A stretch of 64,000 nucleotides of DNA from Amaurobius ferox (lineage: Eukaryota; Arthropoda; Arachnida; Araneae; Amaurobiidae), in NCBI GenBank assembly GCA_951213105.1, contig OX578138.1, positions 93,848,914-93,912,913 of the forward strand. The letters run 5' to 3'. A model generated the notes under the pieces. The model did no database searches. It had not been told where the DNA came from and saw nothing but the letters and a program-made list of their open reading frames with translations. A program made the position numbers and the translations under genes. Shown here piece by piece: positions 34,891-45,689 of this stretch. The stretch's first letter is position 1. Every line of letters starts with the position of its first letter.

Positions 34891-35844
34891 TACTAATTAC
34901 TTGACAGGCTAAGTTTCTCTGGCGAGAGAGACCAAATGTAGTTTACACTCTTTTCTGCTAGAGGACTAATTATTCAACAGGTAAGATTGTCCTGAAAAAC
35001 AATGATAATGCCCGTGATTACAGTACATTTCATGGTGGATTAATAGGGGTACTAATTACTCGACAGGCTAAGTTTCTCTGGCGAGAGAGACCAAATGTAG
35101 TTTACACTCTTTTCTGCTAGAGGACTAATTATTCAACAGGTAAGATTGTCCTGAAAAACAATGATAATGCCCGTGATTACAGTACATTTCATGGTGGATT
35201 AATAGGGGTACTAATTACTCGACAGGCTAAGTTTCTCTGGCGAGAGAGACCAAATGTAGTTTACACTCTTTTCTGCGAGAGGACTAATTATTCAACAGGT
35301 AAGATTGTCCTGAAAAACAATGATAATGCCCGTGATTACAGTACATTTCATGGTGGATTAATAGGGGTACTAATTATTCGACAGGCTAAGTTTCTCTGGC
35401 GAGGGAGACCAAATGTAGTTTACACTCTTTTCTGCTAGAGGACTAATTATTCAACAGGTAAGATTGTCCTGAAAAACAATGATAATGCCCGTGATTACAG
35501 TACATTTCATGGTGGATTAATAGGGGTACTAATTACTCGACAGGCTAAGTTTCTCTGGCGAGAGAGACCAAATGTAGTTTACACTCTTTTCTGCTAGAGG
35601 ACTAATTATTCAACAGGTAAGATTGTCCTGAAAAACAATGATAATGCCCGTGATTACAGTACATTTCATGGTGGATTAATAGGGGTACTAATTACTCGAC
35701 AGGCTAAGTTTCTCTGGCGAGAGAGACCAAATGTAGTTTACACTCTTTTCTGCTAGAGGACTAATTATTCAACAGGTAAGATTGTCCTGAAAAACAATGA
35801 TAATGCCCGTGATTACAGTACATTTCATGGTGGATTAATTGCAC
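34891..35844. repeat. 159-bp satellite, six near-identical head-to-tail units
   Basis: Unit starts (TACTAATTACTCGACAGG, first copy TTGACAGG) are at 34891, 35050, 35209, 35368, 35527 and 35686, exactly 159 bp apart. Units differ at only a few positions (for example CTGCTAGAG versus CTGCGAGAG in the third; GAGGGAGAC in the fourth). Each unit is itself a diverged dimer: the half beginning ACTAATTACTCGACAGG recurs 73 bp later as ACTAATTATTCAACAGG. The high identity implies recent expansion or ongoing homogenisation. Confidence 0.97.
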
Positions 35845-36333
35845 TGCACGACGGATGTAAATGGCATCACAATACTAGATAAGAAAATATTATTTATCAG
35901 TATGTTAGCCCCCTTGACGACGATTTTGGGATTTTGACGATAAATGTAGCCCAATATCACCTTTACCAAAATATTTCTAAATTTACGAAAAATTAATATC
36001 TCGGAAAATTAAGTTTAAACTACTTTATAAACCCTTTCGTATTGTGGTATTTATGGATTTAATACTCTTAAAAACAGAATGAGTTCCACAGTTTTAGTGG
36101 GACAGGTAAGTTTTATTAGGGGGTCTAAGATATTTGCATTAATTCCATTTTCTTAAGGGTTGGTAAAATATTTATATGTCAATAGAGGGTCTTTATAATA
36201 GTTAATATTATTGAATGGAAGAGGTACGTAGCTTTCACATTTGGCCGGGGATACTAAGAATGCAATAATAACTTCAAATTATTTTTAATTATTTTGTAGG
36301 ACCAAAGAAAGCAGTATATGTTTAAAGTTATAA
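35845..36333. other. Unassigned
   Basis: It contains a short CGACGATTTTGGGATTTTGA motif reminiscent of the TGGCGA-type stretches in F2. Otherwise nothing is recognised. Confidence 0.4.
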
Positions 36334-36407
36334 GCCATGGTATTGTTGTTGAGACCCAGACCATCCGACCAACCAGAAAGGTGTAAGGTACCCGTAAACG
36401 CCATGGT
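36334..36407 (-). mobile_element. SINE family A, 5'-truncated 58-bp copy
   Basis: On the minus strand it is the 3' end of SINE-A (CCTTTCTGG, GGGTCTCAACAACAA), ending in a (CAA)n tail. It is flanked by GCCATGGT on both sides (36334-36341 and 36400-36407), an 8-bp duplication. Confidence 0.7.
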
Positions 36408-36565
36408 GTAAAACAATCTGAACAAAAGTTTAGATGCACAGGCACCAGGTTTGACATTTTACTTTAATGATGTTTGGGACCTACAAATTCACAAATTTGC
36501 GATGATATCAACAAATTGGAGGGTCACAATGACTACATGGACCTAAATCACGCTCCCGATCCTGA

Positions 36566-36884
36566 CTCGAGGAATTTAAGTTGTTGTTGATTGAAACCCA
36601 GACCGTCCGACCTACCAGAAAGGTGTAAGGTAACTGTTTGGACGGCCGGGAAGTGCCACCCAATTTAGACCGGAACCCAGTGGGGGAGACATCCACAGGG
36701 ACCGTACCCTCCTTCCCCTACCACCAACCTCTCGGAAGGACTTTCGAACCCACATGTTTAACGTGATGGTACTCCACATGAACACGGCGGCAGTTTTGGC
36801 AGTGGCTGGAATCGAACCCGGGCCTACCGAGTGCAACTCCAGCGCGCTAACCAATGGGCTACCGCGCCCTCGAGGAATTTAAGT
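36566..36884 (-). mobile_element. SINE family A, full-length tRNA-derived copy (287 bp)
   Basis: Minus strand: a tRNA-like head with GGTAGCCCATTGGTTAGCGC (A box; D-loop-like) and GGTTCGATTCCAG (B box), a ~200-bp body (GGAAGGAGGGTACGGTCCC, CCAAACAGTTACCTTACACC), and a (CAA)n tail. The element is 36582-36868. The flanks are CTCGAGGAATTTAAGT at 36566-36581 and 36869-36884 (up to 16 bp; the first two bases may be chance). The A and B boxes would be the internal RNA polymerase III promoter (family knowledge). The 62-80-codon frames inside are shadows of the SINE. Confidence 0.92.
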
Positions 36885-37635
36885 GTAAAAGGGAATACAA
36901 TCAGGACCAGCCACGAAACATCATGGAAGCAAGTCAAGGCCAATCAAGATAAGAGTCCACAAGGAAGACGTTATTTCCCTAAAGCAATATAAAAGTTAAG
37001 ATTATCTAACAAGAAGGAGGTCGAGAAGCAGAAGAGAAATGTTGTTCGATATGATGAGACATAAAAAGATTCAATATGTGTATGAACTTAAAAAGTAGCA
37101 GTCGCTTGTATAGACTCCATAAAATGTGCAGTCGAACAAATTCGCTCCCTAATTATCAACTACCCGAAGTCAACAGCCAGACAAGTGCTTGCTCTCTGCA
37201 GTGCTAGCTCTCTAAATGCTAGTGCAGTTAAAATGCACACAAAGTACGTGCCATGCTGTGTACGTGCCAAGCGCAGATTTGTTAACATTTTGGTAAAGAA
37301 TTTCTTTGTTTGACATCTCCTCATAAGTCTATTTCATACAAGATTCAATGAATTTTTGTAAATAAAATATTATTTGTAAGTTTTATGTTATAATCTTTAA
37401 ATGCTACCAAAATAAATATTGTAATCTAAAAAGCTAAATATTGTAGTCAATGACCAATAATATATTTTTCACATTTAGTAAGTTGAAGTTCATTGTAGAG
37501 AAACATTTGGAGGATTTTTCAGGAAAAACATTGCAGTGTACGTGATTATCACTATACTCACTATTTCACACCGGTGAAACATAATAATGGGTGAAACTTA
37601 ATTCACCACTAAACTTCAATATAAAATAATAGGTT
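36885..37635. other. Unassigned, possible promoter/UTR-like sequence
   Basis: It holds direct phrases (GTGCTTGCTCTCTGCAGTGCTAGCTCTC; AAATGCTAGTGCAGTTAAAATGCA; GTACGTGCCATGCTGTGTACGTGCC, each a local repeat) and AATAAAATATT near 37360. It could be part of a degraded LTR or a non-coding RNA; the evidence is thin. Confidence 0.3.
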
Positions 37636-37735
37636 ATTGTTGCGAACGTTGTTGTTGTTCAGACCCAGACCGTCCGACCTACTAGAAATGTGTAAGGTAA
37701 CTGTTTGGACGGCCGGGAAGAATTGCTGCGAACGT
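37636..37735 (-). mobile_element. SINE family A, 5'-truncated 72-bp copy
   Basis: The 3' part of SINE-A with a (CAA)n tail (plus-strand GTTGTTGTTGTTC at 37649). It is flanked by ATTGTTGCGAACGT (37636-37649) and ATTGCTGCGAACGT (37722-37735), a 14-bp duplication with one difference. Confidence 0.85.
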
Positions 37736-38269
37736 GTAAAAATTCCCATGATATGCATTTAGGGTTGCCAGAAGCTGAAATAAGGAGGTGGATTGCCAGA
37801 TTTGGCGATTTATTGCCAATTTGACGACGACTTTCCGAAGGTTCGAAAAATACTTCGAATAAACAATTATTCTACGTGATATGAGAAATTTCCAGAAGTT
37901 TTCATGGAGAGTCTAGAAAAAGGAATCATCATTCAATCGGAAAGCAGTTGACGAGATACGAGGTACATAAAACTGTGACTTTCGTCAATATATTTTAAGA
38001 ACAATACCGACTGTTTTGTGAAATGGCCTTCGTCAAAGTTCTGAGAATAATGTCAGTTATTTCGTGAAATTAGTGGAACATTTATGTGCTGTTTTATTCT
38101 ATATCGTTCCTGTTTACACTGTGCTTGTGAATAAACGTTTTAGTTATCCAGAAATTTGGACTCATTCTTATACCCTGAACTTACACCCACGATTTCAGAG
38201 GATACGTCATATAACACTATTTATTAAAAAAAAATTATCTTCAATTTTACATTGATTTTCTAATAAAAA
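37736..38269. other. Unassigned; short TTTGGCGATTTATTGCCAA motif near 37800
   Basis: The 37795-37830 part resembles the TGGCGA/CGCCAA motif runs in H1 and F2. A 63-codon plus frame (38064-38255) is not convincing. Nothing else is seen. Confidence 0.4.
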
Positions 38270-38770
38270 TATAGAGAGAAGATGGACGTTTCCTGTTGGA
38301 CACTATATTTTATTAAATGAGAAAAGTAGAAGAAAAGTGATGTTACATTTGGACCCATCATAATTTATTTTTTTACAGGCGGTGAATGTCATGTGTTGGA
38401 CATATCATATTTTATTTAATAAGGGAGAAAGTGGACGTCATGCACTGAATATATTATATTTTATTTAATTAGAAGAGGTGAACGTTATGTCTTGGGAACA
38501 TGAAATTCTTTTAAGGGAAAAGAAAGTAACCTCTATGTACTGTACACATAATATGTGTTATTTTATCAGAGAAGGTGAACTTCATGTACTAGTTGCATTA
38601 TGTGATATTTTATTAAAAGATATGTGCTTTATGACCGACACGTCATGTTTAATTATATTAAGCAGAATATTTTATAGTTCCACTCCAATTTATCTATAAG
38701 GGTGAACACTTTATTTAATTAGAGAAGGTGTTGGACACATGCTGGACACTTCCTACATAATTAAAGAAGA
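38270..38770. repeat. Degenerate ~60-bp tandem repeat
   Basis: About eight imperfect units follow the pattern GAAGGTGAACGTCATGT, a TGGACA-like phrase, and ATATTTTATTTAATTAGA. A related phrase occurs near 53590-53640. The 73-codon frame at 38478-38699 lies wholly in the repeat. Confidence 0.65.
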
Positions 38771-39203
38771 TAACTGTTTTTTTTTTTGTGTGTGTATGTG
38801 CGTGTGAGTGAAGTTTGTAACGGGAAATATACGCTATGGGCGTCGCACGGCCATTGCATTTAGTGCACATGTACTTCAGGAAGTACATTTAGTACACAGG
38901 TACATCAGTACTATAATTAAGTGATATCCTTAAGAAAATTCGAATTACTTTTTCAGTTATTTTATGCTTTAACACGATTTTGGTCGATATTCACACAAAT
39001 CGTATAGAACAAAAATAATCATCGCAGAATTTCTATTTTGTCTTTTCCATATTTCAACAACGGCTTAATATATTTCTGTTTTAATTACATACAATTTTGC
39101 ATTTTATAGATTATGTGATACATCTTTCGTCGTATTCAAAAAACTAAGATGAGCACAATTCTATAATTTTACGAAAATTGGGTGTATATTTTCGCATTTC
39201 AAC
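38771..39203. other. Unassigned
   Basis: A T run plus TGTGTGTATGTGCGTGTG is at 38777-38808. The rest is unrecognised. Confidence 0.4.
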
Positions 39204-39695
39204 AACAAAAAAAATCCGATGTGGGCAGCACATGACTTTCCTAATATAATTCAATGAATTTACTACTTTTACAATAAAAAAACAGATTATTTTTATAGTA
39301 GTTATTCATATTCTTTCCAAGATAATGAATTTTCGTCAATGAGTCGTCATTTTTCATGTCGTCATCATCAATGAGTCGTCATTGATTTAGCGTCATTTTT
39401 ATGCATTTGGCTAGTTTTTCGTTAATTTAGCAACATTTAAAATAGTCGCCAAGTTGGTGACATTCCACCAAATTCGTCGCCAAAATCTCACCAAACGTTA
39501 TGGACGAAGAAATAAGTTATTCTTATAGCAGTTAAATGACTATTGGCGTTCAAATAGAAAGTATTACTCAAAGTATCTTTTTTAATGACTGGAACGAGCT
39601 AGATACACGAAAATGATATCACTAAATTTTCGCATGGTATTACATATGAAAAGTGAACATGTTTCTCAATAGGAAATATTTTCTTTTATTTTATA
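39204..39695 (-). mobile_element. F2 element, 3' half, split by Helitron H2
   Basis: It begins with the F2 3' end (CGATGTGGGCAGCACATGAC, TTTCCTAATATAATTC) and carries the CGCCAA motif run (39400-39500) and the ATCTTTTTTAATGACTGGAAC segment. It stops in the middle of F2 at TTTATTTTATA. The missing half resumes at 45211 after the 5.5-kb H2 block. Confidence 0.85.
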
Positions 39696-42247
39696 CTAGC
39701 CGCCTTTGGCGACCAGCCTGTTCGCTACCTTTGAAAATTCTGACCGTGGCAAACTCGTTGGCGCGACCTACCAGAAAGGTGTAAGGTAACTGCTTGGAAG
39801 GCCAGGAAGTGCCACACAATTTAGACCGGAACCCAATGGGGGAGGCATCCAAAGAGACCGTACCCTCCTTCCCCTACCACAAACCTCTCGGAAGGACTTG
39901 CAGTCCCACACGTTTAACGTGATCGTACTCCGCGTGAACACGGCTGCAGTTTTGGCAATGACGGGAATCGAACCCGGGCCTACCGAGTGAAATTCCCGCG
40001 CGCTAACCACTGAGCTACCGTGCCATCCGCGACAATCTCCATAACTTTATTTTTATTCGGCAATTTTGGGAATCGAACCCGGGCCTACCAAGTGCAAATC
40101 CCGCGCACTAACCACTGGGGTACTTCACCCTCCGCGATATTCTTCATAACTTTCTTTTTATTCACCCAATTTAGACCGGAACCAAGTGGGAGAAGCATCC
40201 ACAGGGACCGTACCCTTCTTCCCCTACCACCAACCTCTCGGAAGGACTTACAGACCCACATGTTTAACGTGATCGTACTCCGCGTAAACACGGCGGCAAT
40301 TTTGGGAATCGAACCCGGGCCTACCGAGTGCAATTTCCGCGCGCTAACCATTGGGCTACTTTGCCCTACGCGACAATCTCCATAACTTTCTTTTTATTCA
40401 TCCAATTTAGACCGTACCCTCCTTCCCCTACCACCAACTTCTCGGAAGGACTCACGGACCCACATGTTTAACGTGATCGTACTCCGCGTAAACACGGCGG
40501 CAATTTTGGGAATCGAACCCGGGCCTACTGAGTGCAATTCCCGCGCGCTAACCACTGGGCTTCTTCGCCCCCAGCGACTATCTCCATAACATTCTTTTTA
40601 TTTACCCAATTTAGAACGGAACCCAGTGGGAGAGGCATCCACAGGGACCGTACCCTCCTTCCCCTACCACCAACCTCTCGGAAGGACTTCCGGACCCACA
40701 TGGTTATCGTGATCGTACTCCGCGTGAACACGGCGGCAGTTTTGGAAGTGGCGGGAATCGAACCCGGGCCTACCGAGTGCAATTCCTGAGCGCTAACCAC
40801 TGGGCTGCCTCGCCCTCCGCAACTTTCTTTATATTCACCCAATTTAGACGGGAACCCTGTGAGGGAGGCATCCACAGGGACCGTACCCTCCTTCCCCTAC
40901 CACCAACCTCTCGGAAGGACTTCCGGACCTACATGTTTATCGTGATCGTACTCCGCGTGAACACGGCGGCAGTTTTGGAAGTGGCGGGAATCGAACCCGG
41001 GCCTACCGAGTGCAATTCCTGAGCGCTAACCACTGGGCTGCCTCGCCCTCCGCAACTTTCTTTATATTCACCCAATTTAGACGGGAACCCTGTGAGGGAG
41101 GCATCCACAGGGACCGTACCCTCCTTCCCCTACCACCAACCTCTCGGAAGGACTTCCGGACCCACATGTTTATCGTGATCGTATTCCGCGTGAACACTTC
41201 GGCAGTTTTGGCAGTGGCGGGAATCGTACCCGGGCCTACCGCTAACTTCCCGCGCGCTAATTTACAATTTAAAATGACCATCTGCTCTCTAAGCTCTTAA
41301 TTCCATCATCCTCATTCCATTGTTCCATCATTTAAAATATCCATAAAATTTAAATATCCATCGTTCCATCATTTAAAATATCCATAAAATTAAAATATCC
41401 ATCGTTCCATCATTTAAAATATCCATAAAATTAAAATATCCATTTAAAAAATCCATATCGTTCCATCATTTAAAATATAAATATAATAATTTCTACAGTG
41501 CATATGTTAAGCTCTTATTTCATTTAAAATCGGAAGCGCGGGAAACGGAAAGTAAAAACTAATTCGGTTTCTTATTGTCCCACCCATCGCTATGCATATA
41601 CAGAACCGTGACGTCACCTCCACCTTGACGTCCCCACCCACCACCTTCCCTGCTTCAGCGGGGGAGAAACGAAGCGGCACGCCGAGCGGAACGCCGAGAA
41701 ATTTAAAATCATGACGTCTTTAAAATTGCGATCCTGAAGGCAATTTTCATTATTTCTGGACCAGATTAGACTTGTAAGAATGCCAGATATTTCAGCTTTC
41801 TAAAAATGTCAATTATTAGTCGAAATTATGAGTACTTTTTACTATGCGAGAATTTAAAAACCAAAAATCGTTTTTTTGAGCCAAGAATGACTTTTGTTTT
41901 AAAATCTTTAAAAAATATTAGAAATCGAAATGGAGATTTGAAATTGATATATTTTTACCCGCAATTGTCTGCTCTTTCCGATGGTGTGAGTTGTTTTTTT
42001 CTACGACGTCTGGATCGTGGAGAAAAAAGGGCAAAAAGGGCAAAAAAAGGTCGAAATCGCATAAAACATTAAATAAATAAAAAAATAATTAGAATTTTGA
42101 AAATCGGTTTTCACGTGTCCCCTTCCCTCCCCCCCATGTCTCCGATTGCCAAATTTTGTAGCTCTCCGACGCGCGGTCGCGAAACGTATAGTGTATAAGA
42201 CAGACACACAGACACACACACACACAGACATTGCCTTTTATTATTTA
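39696..42247 (-). mobile_element. Helitron-like element H2, copy 1 (2.55 kb) with tRNA-like array
   Basis: On the minus strand the 3' end is a hairpin CGCCAAAGGCG immediately followed by GCTAG and then T (plus-strand CTAG at 39696-39699, hairpin 39701-39711). The 5' end at 42247 (TAAATAATAAAAGGCAATG, then GTCTGTGTG) abuts the CTAG of copy 2. The 5' block (about 41480-42240) includes TTGGCAATCGGAGACATG and CGCGACCGCGCGTCGGAGAG. The middle is a tandem tRNA-like array (39766-41260) and a 42-bp TTCCATCATTTAAAATATCC repeat (41310-41480). No Rep/helicase frame is present. Confidence 0.75.
39766..41260 (-). repeat. Tandem array of seven SINE-A-like tRNA heads inside H2 copy 1
   Basis: B-box-like sites (plus-strand GAATCGAACCCGGG or variants) start at 39965, 40070, 40306, 40510, 40755, 40988 and 41221, mostly 204-245 bp apart, with the last three exactly 233 bp apart. 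Most units contain the SINE-A body phrase CCTACCACCAACCTCTCGG, the B box, and an A-box-like GGTAGCCCAGTGGTTAGCGC on the minus strand, joined by CAACTTTCTTTATATTCACC. Internal units lack the (CAA)n tail. The outermost 41221 unit has a mutated B box (GAATCGTACC) and no A box. All frames of 80-121 codons here are shadows. Confidence 0.9.
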
Positions 42248-45210
42248 CTAGCCGCCTTTGGCGACCAGCCTGTTCGCTACCCTTGAAAATTCGGACCGTG
42301 GCAAACTCGTTGGCGCAACCTACCAGAAAGGTGTAAGGTAACTGCTTGGAAGGCCAGGAAGTGCCACCCAATTTAGACCGGAACCCAATGGGGGAGGCAT
42401 CCAAAGAGACCGTACCCTCCTTCCCCTACCACAAACCTCTCGGAAGGACTTGCAGTCCCACATGTTTAGCGTGATCGTACTCCGCGTGAACACGGCTGCA
42501 GTTTTGGCAATGGCGGGAATCGAACCCGGGCCTACCGAGTGAAATTCCCGCGCGCTAACCACTGGGCTACCGTGCCATCCGCGACAATCTCCATAACTTT
42601 ATTTTTATTCGGTCAATTTAGACTGAAACCCAGTGGGGGAGGCATCCACATGGACCGAACCCCCCTTCCCCTACCACCAACCTCTTGGAAGGACTTACCG
42701 ACCCACATGTTTAACGTCATCGTACTCCGCGTGAACATGGCGGCAATTTTGGGAATCGAACCCGGGCCTACCAAGTGCAAATCCCGCGCACTAACCACTG
42801 GGGTACTTCACCCTCCGCGATATTCTTCATAACTTTCTTTTTATTCACCCAATTTAGACCGGAACCAAGTGGAAGAAGCATCCACAGGGACCGTACCCTT
42901 CTTCCCCTACCACCAACCTCTCGGAAGGCTTACAGACCCACATGTTTAACGTGATCGTTTACGCGGCAATTTTGGGAATCGAACCCGGACATACCGAGTG
43001 CAATTTCCGCGCGCTAACCATTGGGCTACTTTGCCCTACGCGACAATCTCCATAACTTTCTTTTTATTCATCCACAGGGACCGTACCCTCCTTACCCTAC
43101 CACCAACCTCTCGGAAGGACTTCCGGACCCACATGTTTATTGTGATCGTACTCCGCGTGAACACGGCGGCAGTTTTGGAAGTGGCGGGAATCGAACCCGG
43201 GCCTACCGAGTGCAATTCCTGAGCGCTAACCACTGGGCTGCCTCGCCCTCCGCAACTTTCTTTATATTCACCCAATTTAGACGGGAACCCTGTGAGGGAG
43301 GCATCCACAGGGACCGTACCCTCCTTCCCCTACCACCAACCTCTCGGAAGGACTTACGGGCCCACATGTTTAACGTGATCGTATTCCGCGTGAACACTTT
43401 GGCAGTTTTGGCAGTGGCGGGAATCGTACCCGGGCCTACCGCTAACTTCCCGTGCGCTAATTTACAATTTAAAATGACCATATGCTCTCTAGGCTCTTAT
43501 TTCCATCATCCTCATTCCATTGTTCCATCATTTAAAATATCCATCATTCCATCATTTAAAATATCCATAAAATTAAAATATCCATCGTTCCATCATTTAA
43601 AATATCCATAAAATTAAAATATCCATTTAAAAAATCCATATCGTTCCATCATTTAAAATATAAATATAATAATTTCTACAATGCATATGTTAAGCTCTTA
43701 TTTCATTTAAAATCGGAAGCGCGGGAAACGGAAAGTAAAAACCAATTCGGTTTCTTATTGTCCCACCCATCGCTATGCATATACAGAACCGTGACGTCAA
43801 CCTCCACCTTGACGTCCCCACCCACCACCTTCCCTGCTTCTGTGGGGGAGAAACGTCGGTTAAGAAATGCTTTAGCGGATAGCCGAGAAATTGAAATTCG
43901 GAAAATCTTAAAATCCCGATCCTGTGGCCAATACGGAATATTTCTTGACCAGATTGGACTTGTAAGAATGCCAGATATTTGACCTTTCTAAAAATGTAAA
44001 TTATTAGTCGAAATTCTGAGTACTTTTTACTATGCGAGAATTTAAAAACCAAAAATCGTTTTTTTGAGTCAAAAGTGACTTTTGTTTTAAAATCATAAAA
44101 AAATATTAGAATTTGTCTCTGAGATTTGAAATTGATATATGTTTACTCGAAATTCTCTGCTCTTTCCGATGGTGTGATTTGTTTTTTTCTACAATGTCTG
44201 GATCGTGGAGAAAAAGGGACAAAAAGGTGAAAAAACGGTCGAAATCGCATAAAACATTAAATAACAAAAAAAATAATTAAAATTTTAAAAATCGGTATTC
44301 ACGAATCCCCTTCCCACCCCCCCGGGTCTCCGATTGCCAAATTTCGTAGCTCTCCGATGCGCGGTCGCTGAACGTTCAATAAAATATCCATTCGTTCAAT
44401 TATTTAAAATATTCAATATCGTTCCACAAATACATAAATATAATAAGTTCAAATACATCACCACAATTCAATCCACCATAATGCAATCATTTAAATTATT
44501 TAAAATATCCATAAATTAAAATATCCATTTAAAATATAATATAAATATAATCATTTCACCCGTTGTATACAACACATATCTTAATTCATTTAAACCCGGA
44601 AGGGCGGTCGGTCTCCATGGAGACGGGGAGAAAATTCAACGGATGTAAACGCGGTTTGCCGAGAAATTGGAAATCCTTAGGTCATTAAAATCGCGATCCT
44701 GTGAATATTTATAATTATTTCTTGACCAGATTGGACTTGTAAGAATGCCAGATGTTTGACTTTTCTAAAAATGTAAATTATTAGTCGAAATTCTGAGTAC
44801 TTTTTACTATGCGAGAATTTAAAAACCAAAAATCGTTTTTTTGAGTCAAAAGTGACTTTTGCTTTAAAATCAGAAAAAAATATTAAAATTTATCTCTGAA
44901 ATTTGAAATTGATATATTTTTACTTGAAATTCTCTGCTCTTTCCGATGGTGTGATTTGTTTTTTTCTACGATGTCTGGATCGAGGAGAAAAAAGGGCAAA
45001 AAGATCAAAAAACGGTCGAAATCGCATAAAACATTAAATAACAAAAAAAATAATTAAAATTTTAAAAATCGGTTTTCACGTGTCCCCTTCCCACCCCCCA
45101 GGGTCTCCGATTGCCAAATTTCGTAGCTCTCCGACGCGCGGTCGCGAAAGTAATAGTGTATAAGACAGACAGACGCACAGACACACAGACATTGCCTTTT
45201 ATTATATAGA
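42248..45210 (-). mobile_element. Helitron-like element H2, copy 2 (2.96 kb), tandem to copy 1
   Basis: The 3' end is the same hairpin and CTAG (42248-42251) as copy 1. The 5' end is at about 45210, TCTATATAATAAAAGGCAATG on the minus strand, which starts with TC like H1. It contains five tRNA-like units, the TTCCATCATTTAAAATATCC repeat, and two copies of the 5' block (43490-44375 and 44376-45207), the second with a different middle (GGTCGGTCTCCATGGAGACG). Copies 1 and 2 are head to tail. Confidence 0.75.
42315..43460 (-). repeat. Tandem array of five SINE-A-like tRNA heads inside H2 copy 2
   Basis: B-box-like sites start at 42517, 42753, 42976, 43188 and 43421 (spacing 236, 223, 212, 233). 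Individual units match units of copy 1 better than they match each other: for example the 42753 unit shares CTACCAAGTGCAAATCCCGC with the one at 40070. So the array existed before the H2 duplication and then lost or gained units. Confidence 0.88.
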
Positions 45211-45685
45211 AGATGACTTTTTGATAATTTTTTTTGGAAAATGTGCAATACCTCGAAAACGGTATATGTTAGCGTTCTAAAATTTATGTCAATCGTTTTT
45301 TAATGAAAATTACATAAGAAATGTCTATTTGCGTAACTTTATTAGCGGTTTTGATTTTTAACGATTTTTTGAAATTTCACTCGAAAATTTAGGGGAGTTC
45401 TGAACATTTGATTGCGTATAAAAACAATAGACTTTCAGTGTTTACGGATTGTGATTTTTGTACAAAATTTCGTGCGAATCGGTCCATTCGTTCGTCAGTT
45501 ATCGTCTCCAGAGTCTCACTGACACACACACACACACACAAACATACACACACATAGACATCAATTCAAAAATGTTTGATTCGTGATCAGGGATGCTTGA
45601 AACGTGCTCTGCTGTCGAAAACTCGAATTCGAATTTTCGAACCAGTCACAATATTTTCCTTATACATTATGTATAATAGGAAAGT
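45211..45685 (-). mobile_element. F2 element, 5' half, split by Helitron H2
   Basis: It resumes F2 exactly where 39695 stops (GACTTTTTGATAATTTTTTT, GTGCAATACCTCGAAAACGG). It continues through the CGAATCGGTCCATTCG segment, a CA/GT tract (45511-45556), the GTCGAAAACTCGAATTCG palindrome and the 5' hairpin ending near 45685 (CTTATACATTATGTATAATAGG). Confidence 0.85.
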
Positions 45686-45689
45686 TAAA

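Noticed and set aside
34891..35844. CRISPR-like regular spacing
   Set aside because: The 159-bp units are near-identical throughout, with no short repeat plus unique spacer pattern, and the context is eukaryotic.
36885..37635. A complete LTR around 37.0-37.4 kb
   Set aside because: Local repeats and an AATAAA are present, but no TG...CA borders or target duplication could be found.
36508..43611. Many open frames of 60-196 codons on both strands (for example 43021-43611 plus, 40525-40875 minus)
   Set aside because: All coincide with SINE-A or the tRNA-like arrays in H2. The similarity between them is repeat similarity, and frames are open on both strands at once.
42248..45210. Reading the H2 block as an inverted-repeat DNA transposon
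   Set aside because: No terminal inverted repeats. One end is a hairpin plus CTAG and the other starts with TC, which fits a Helitron better.
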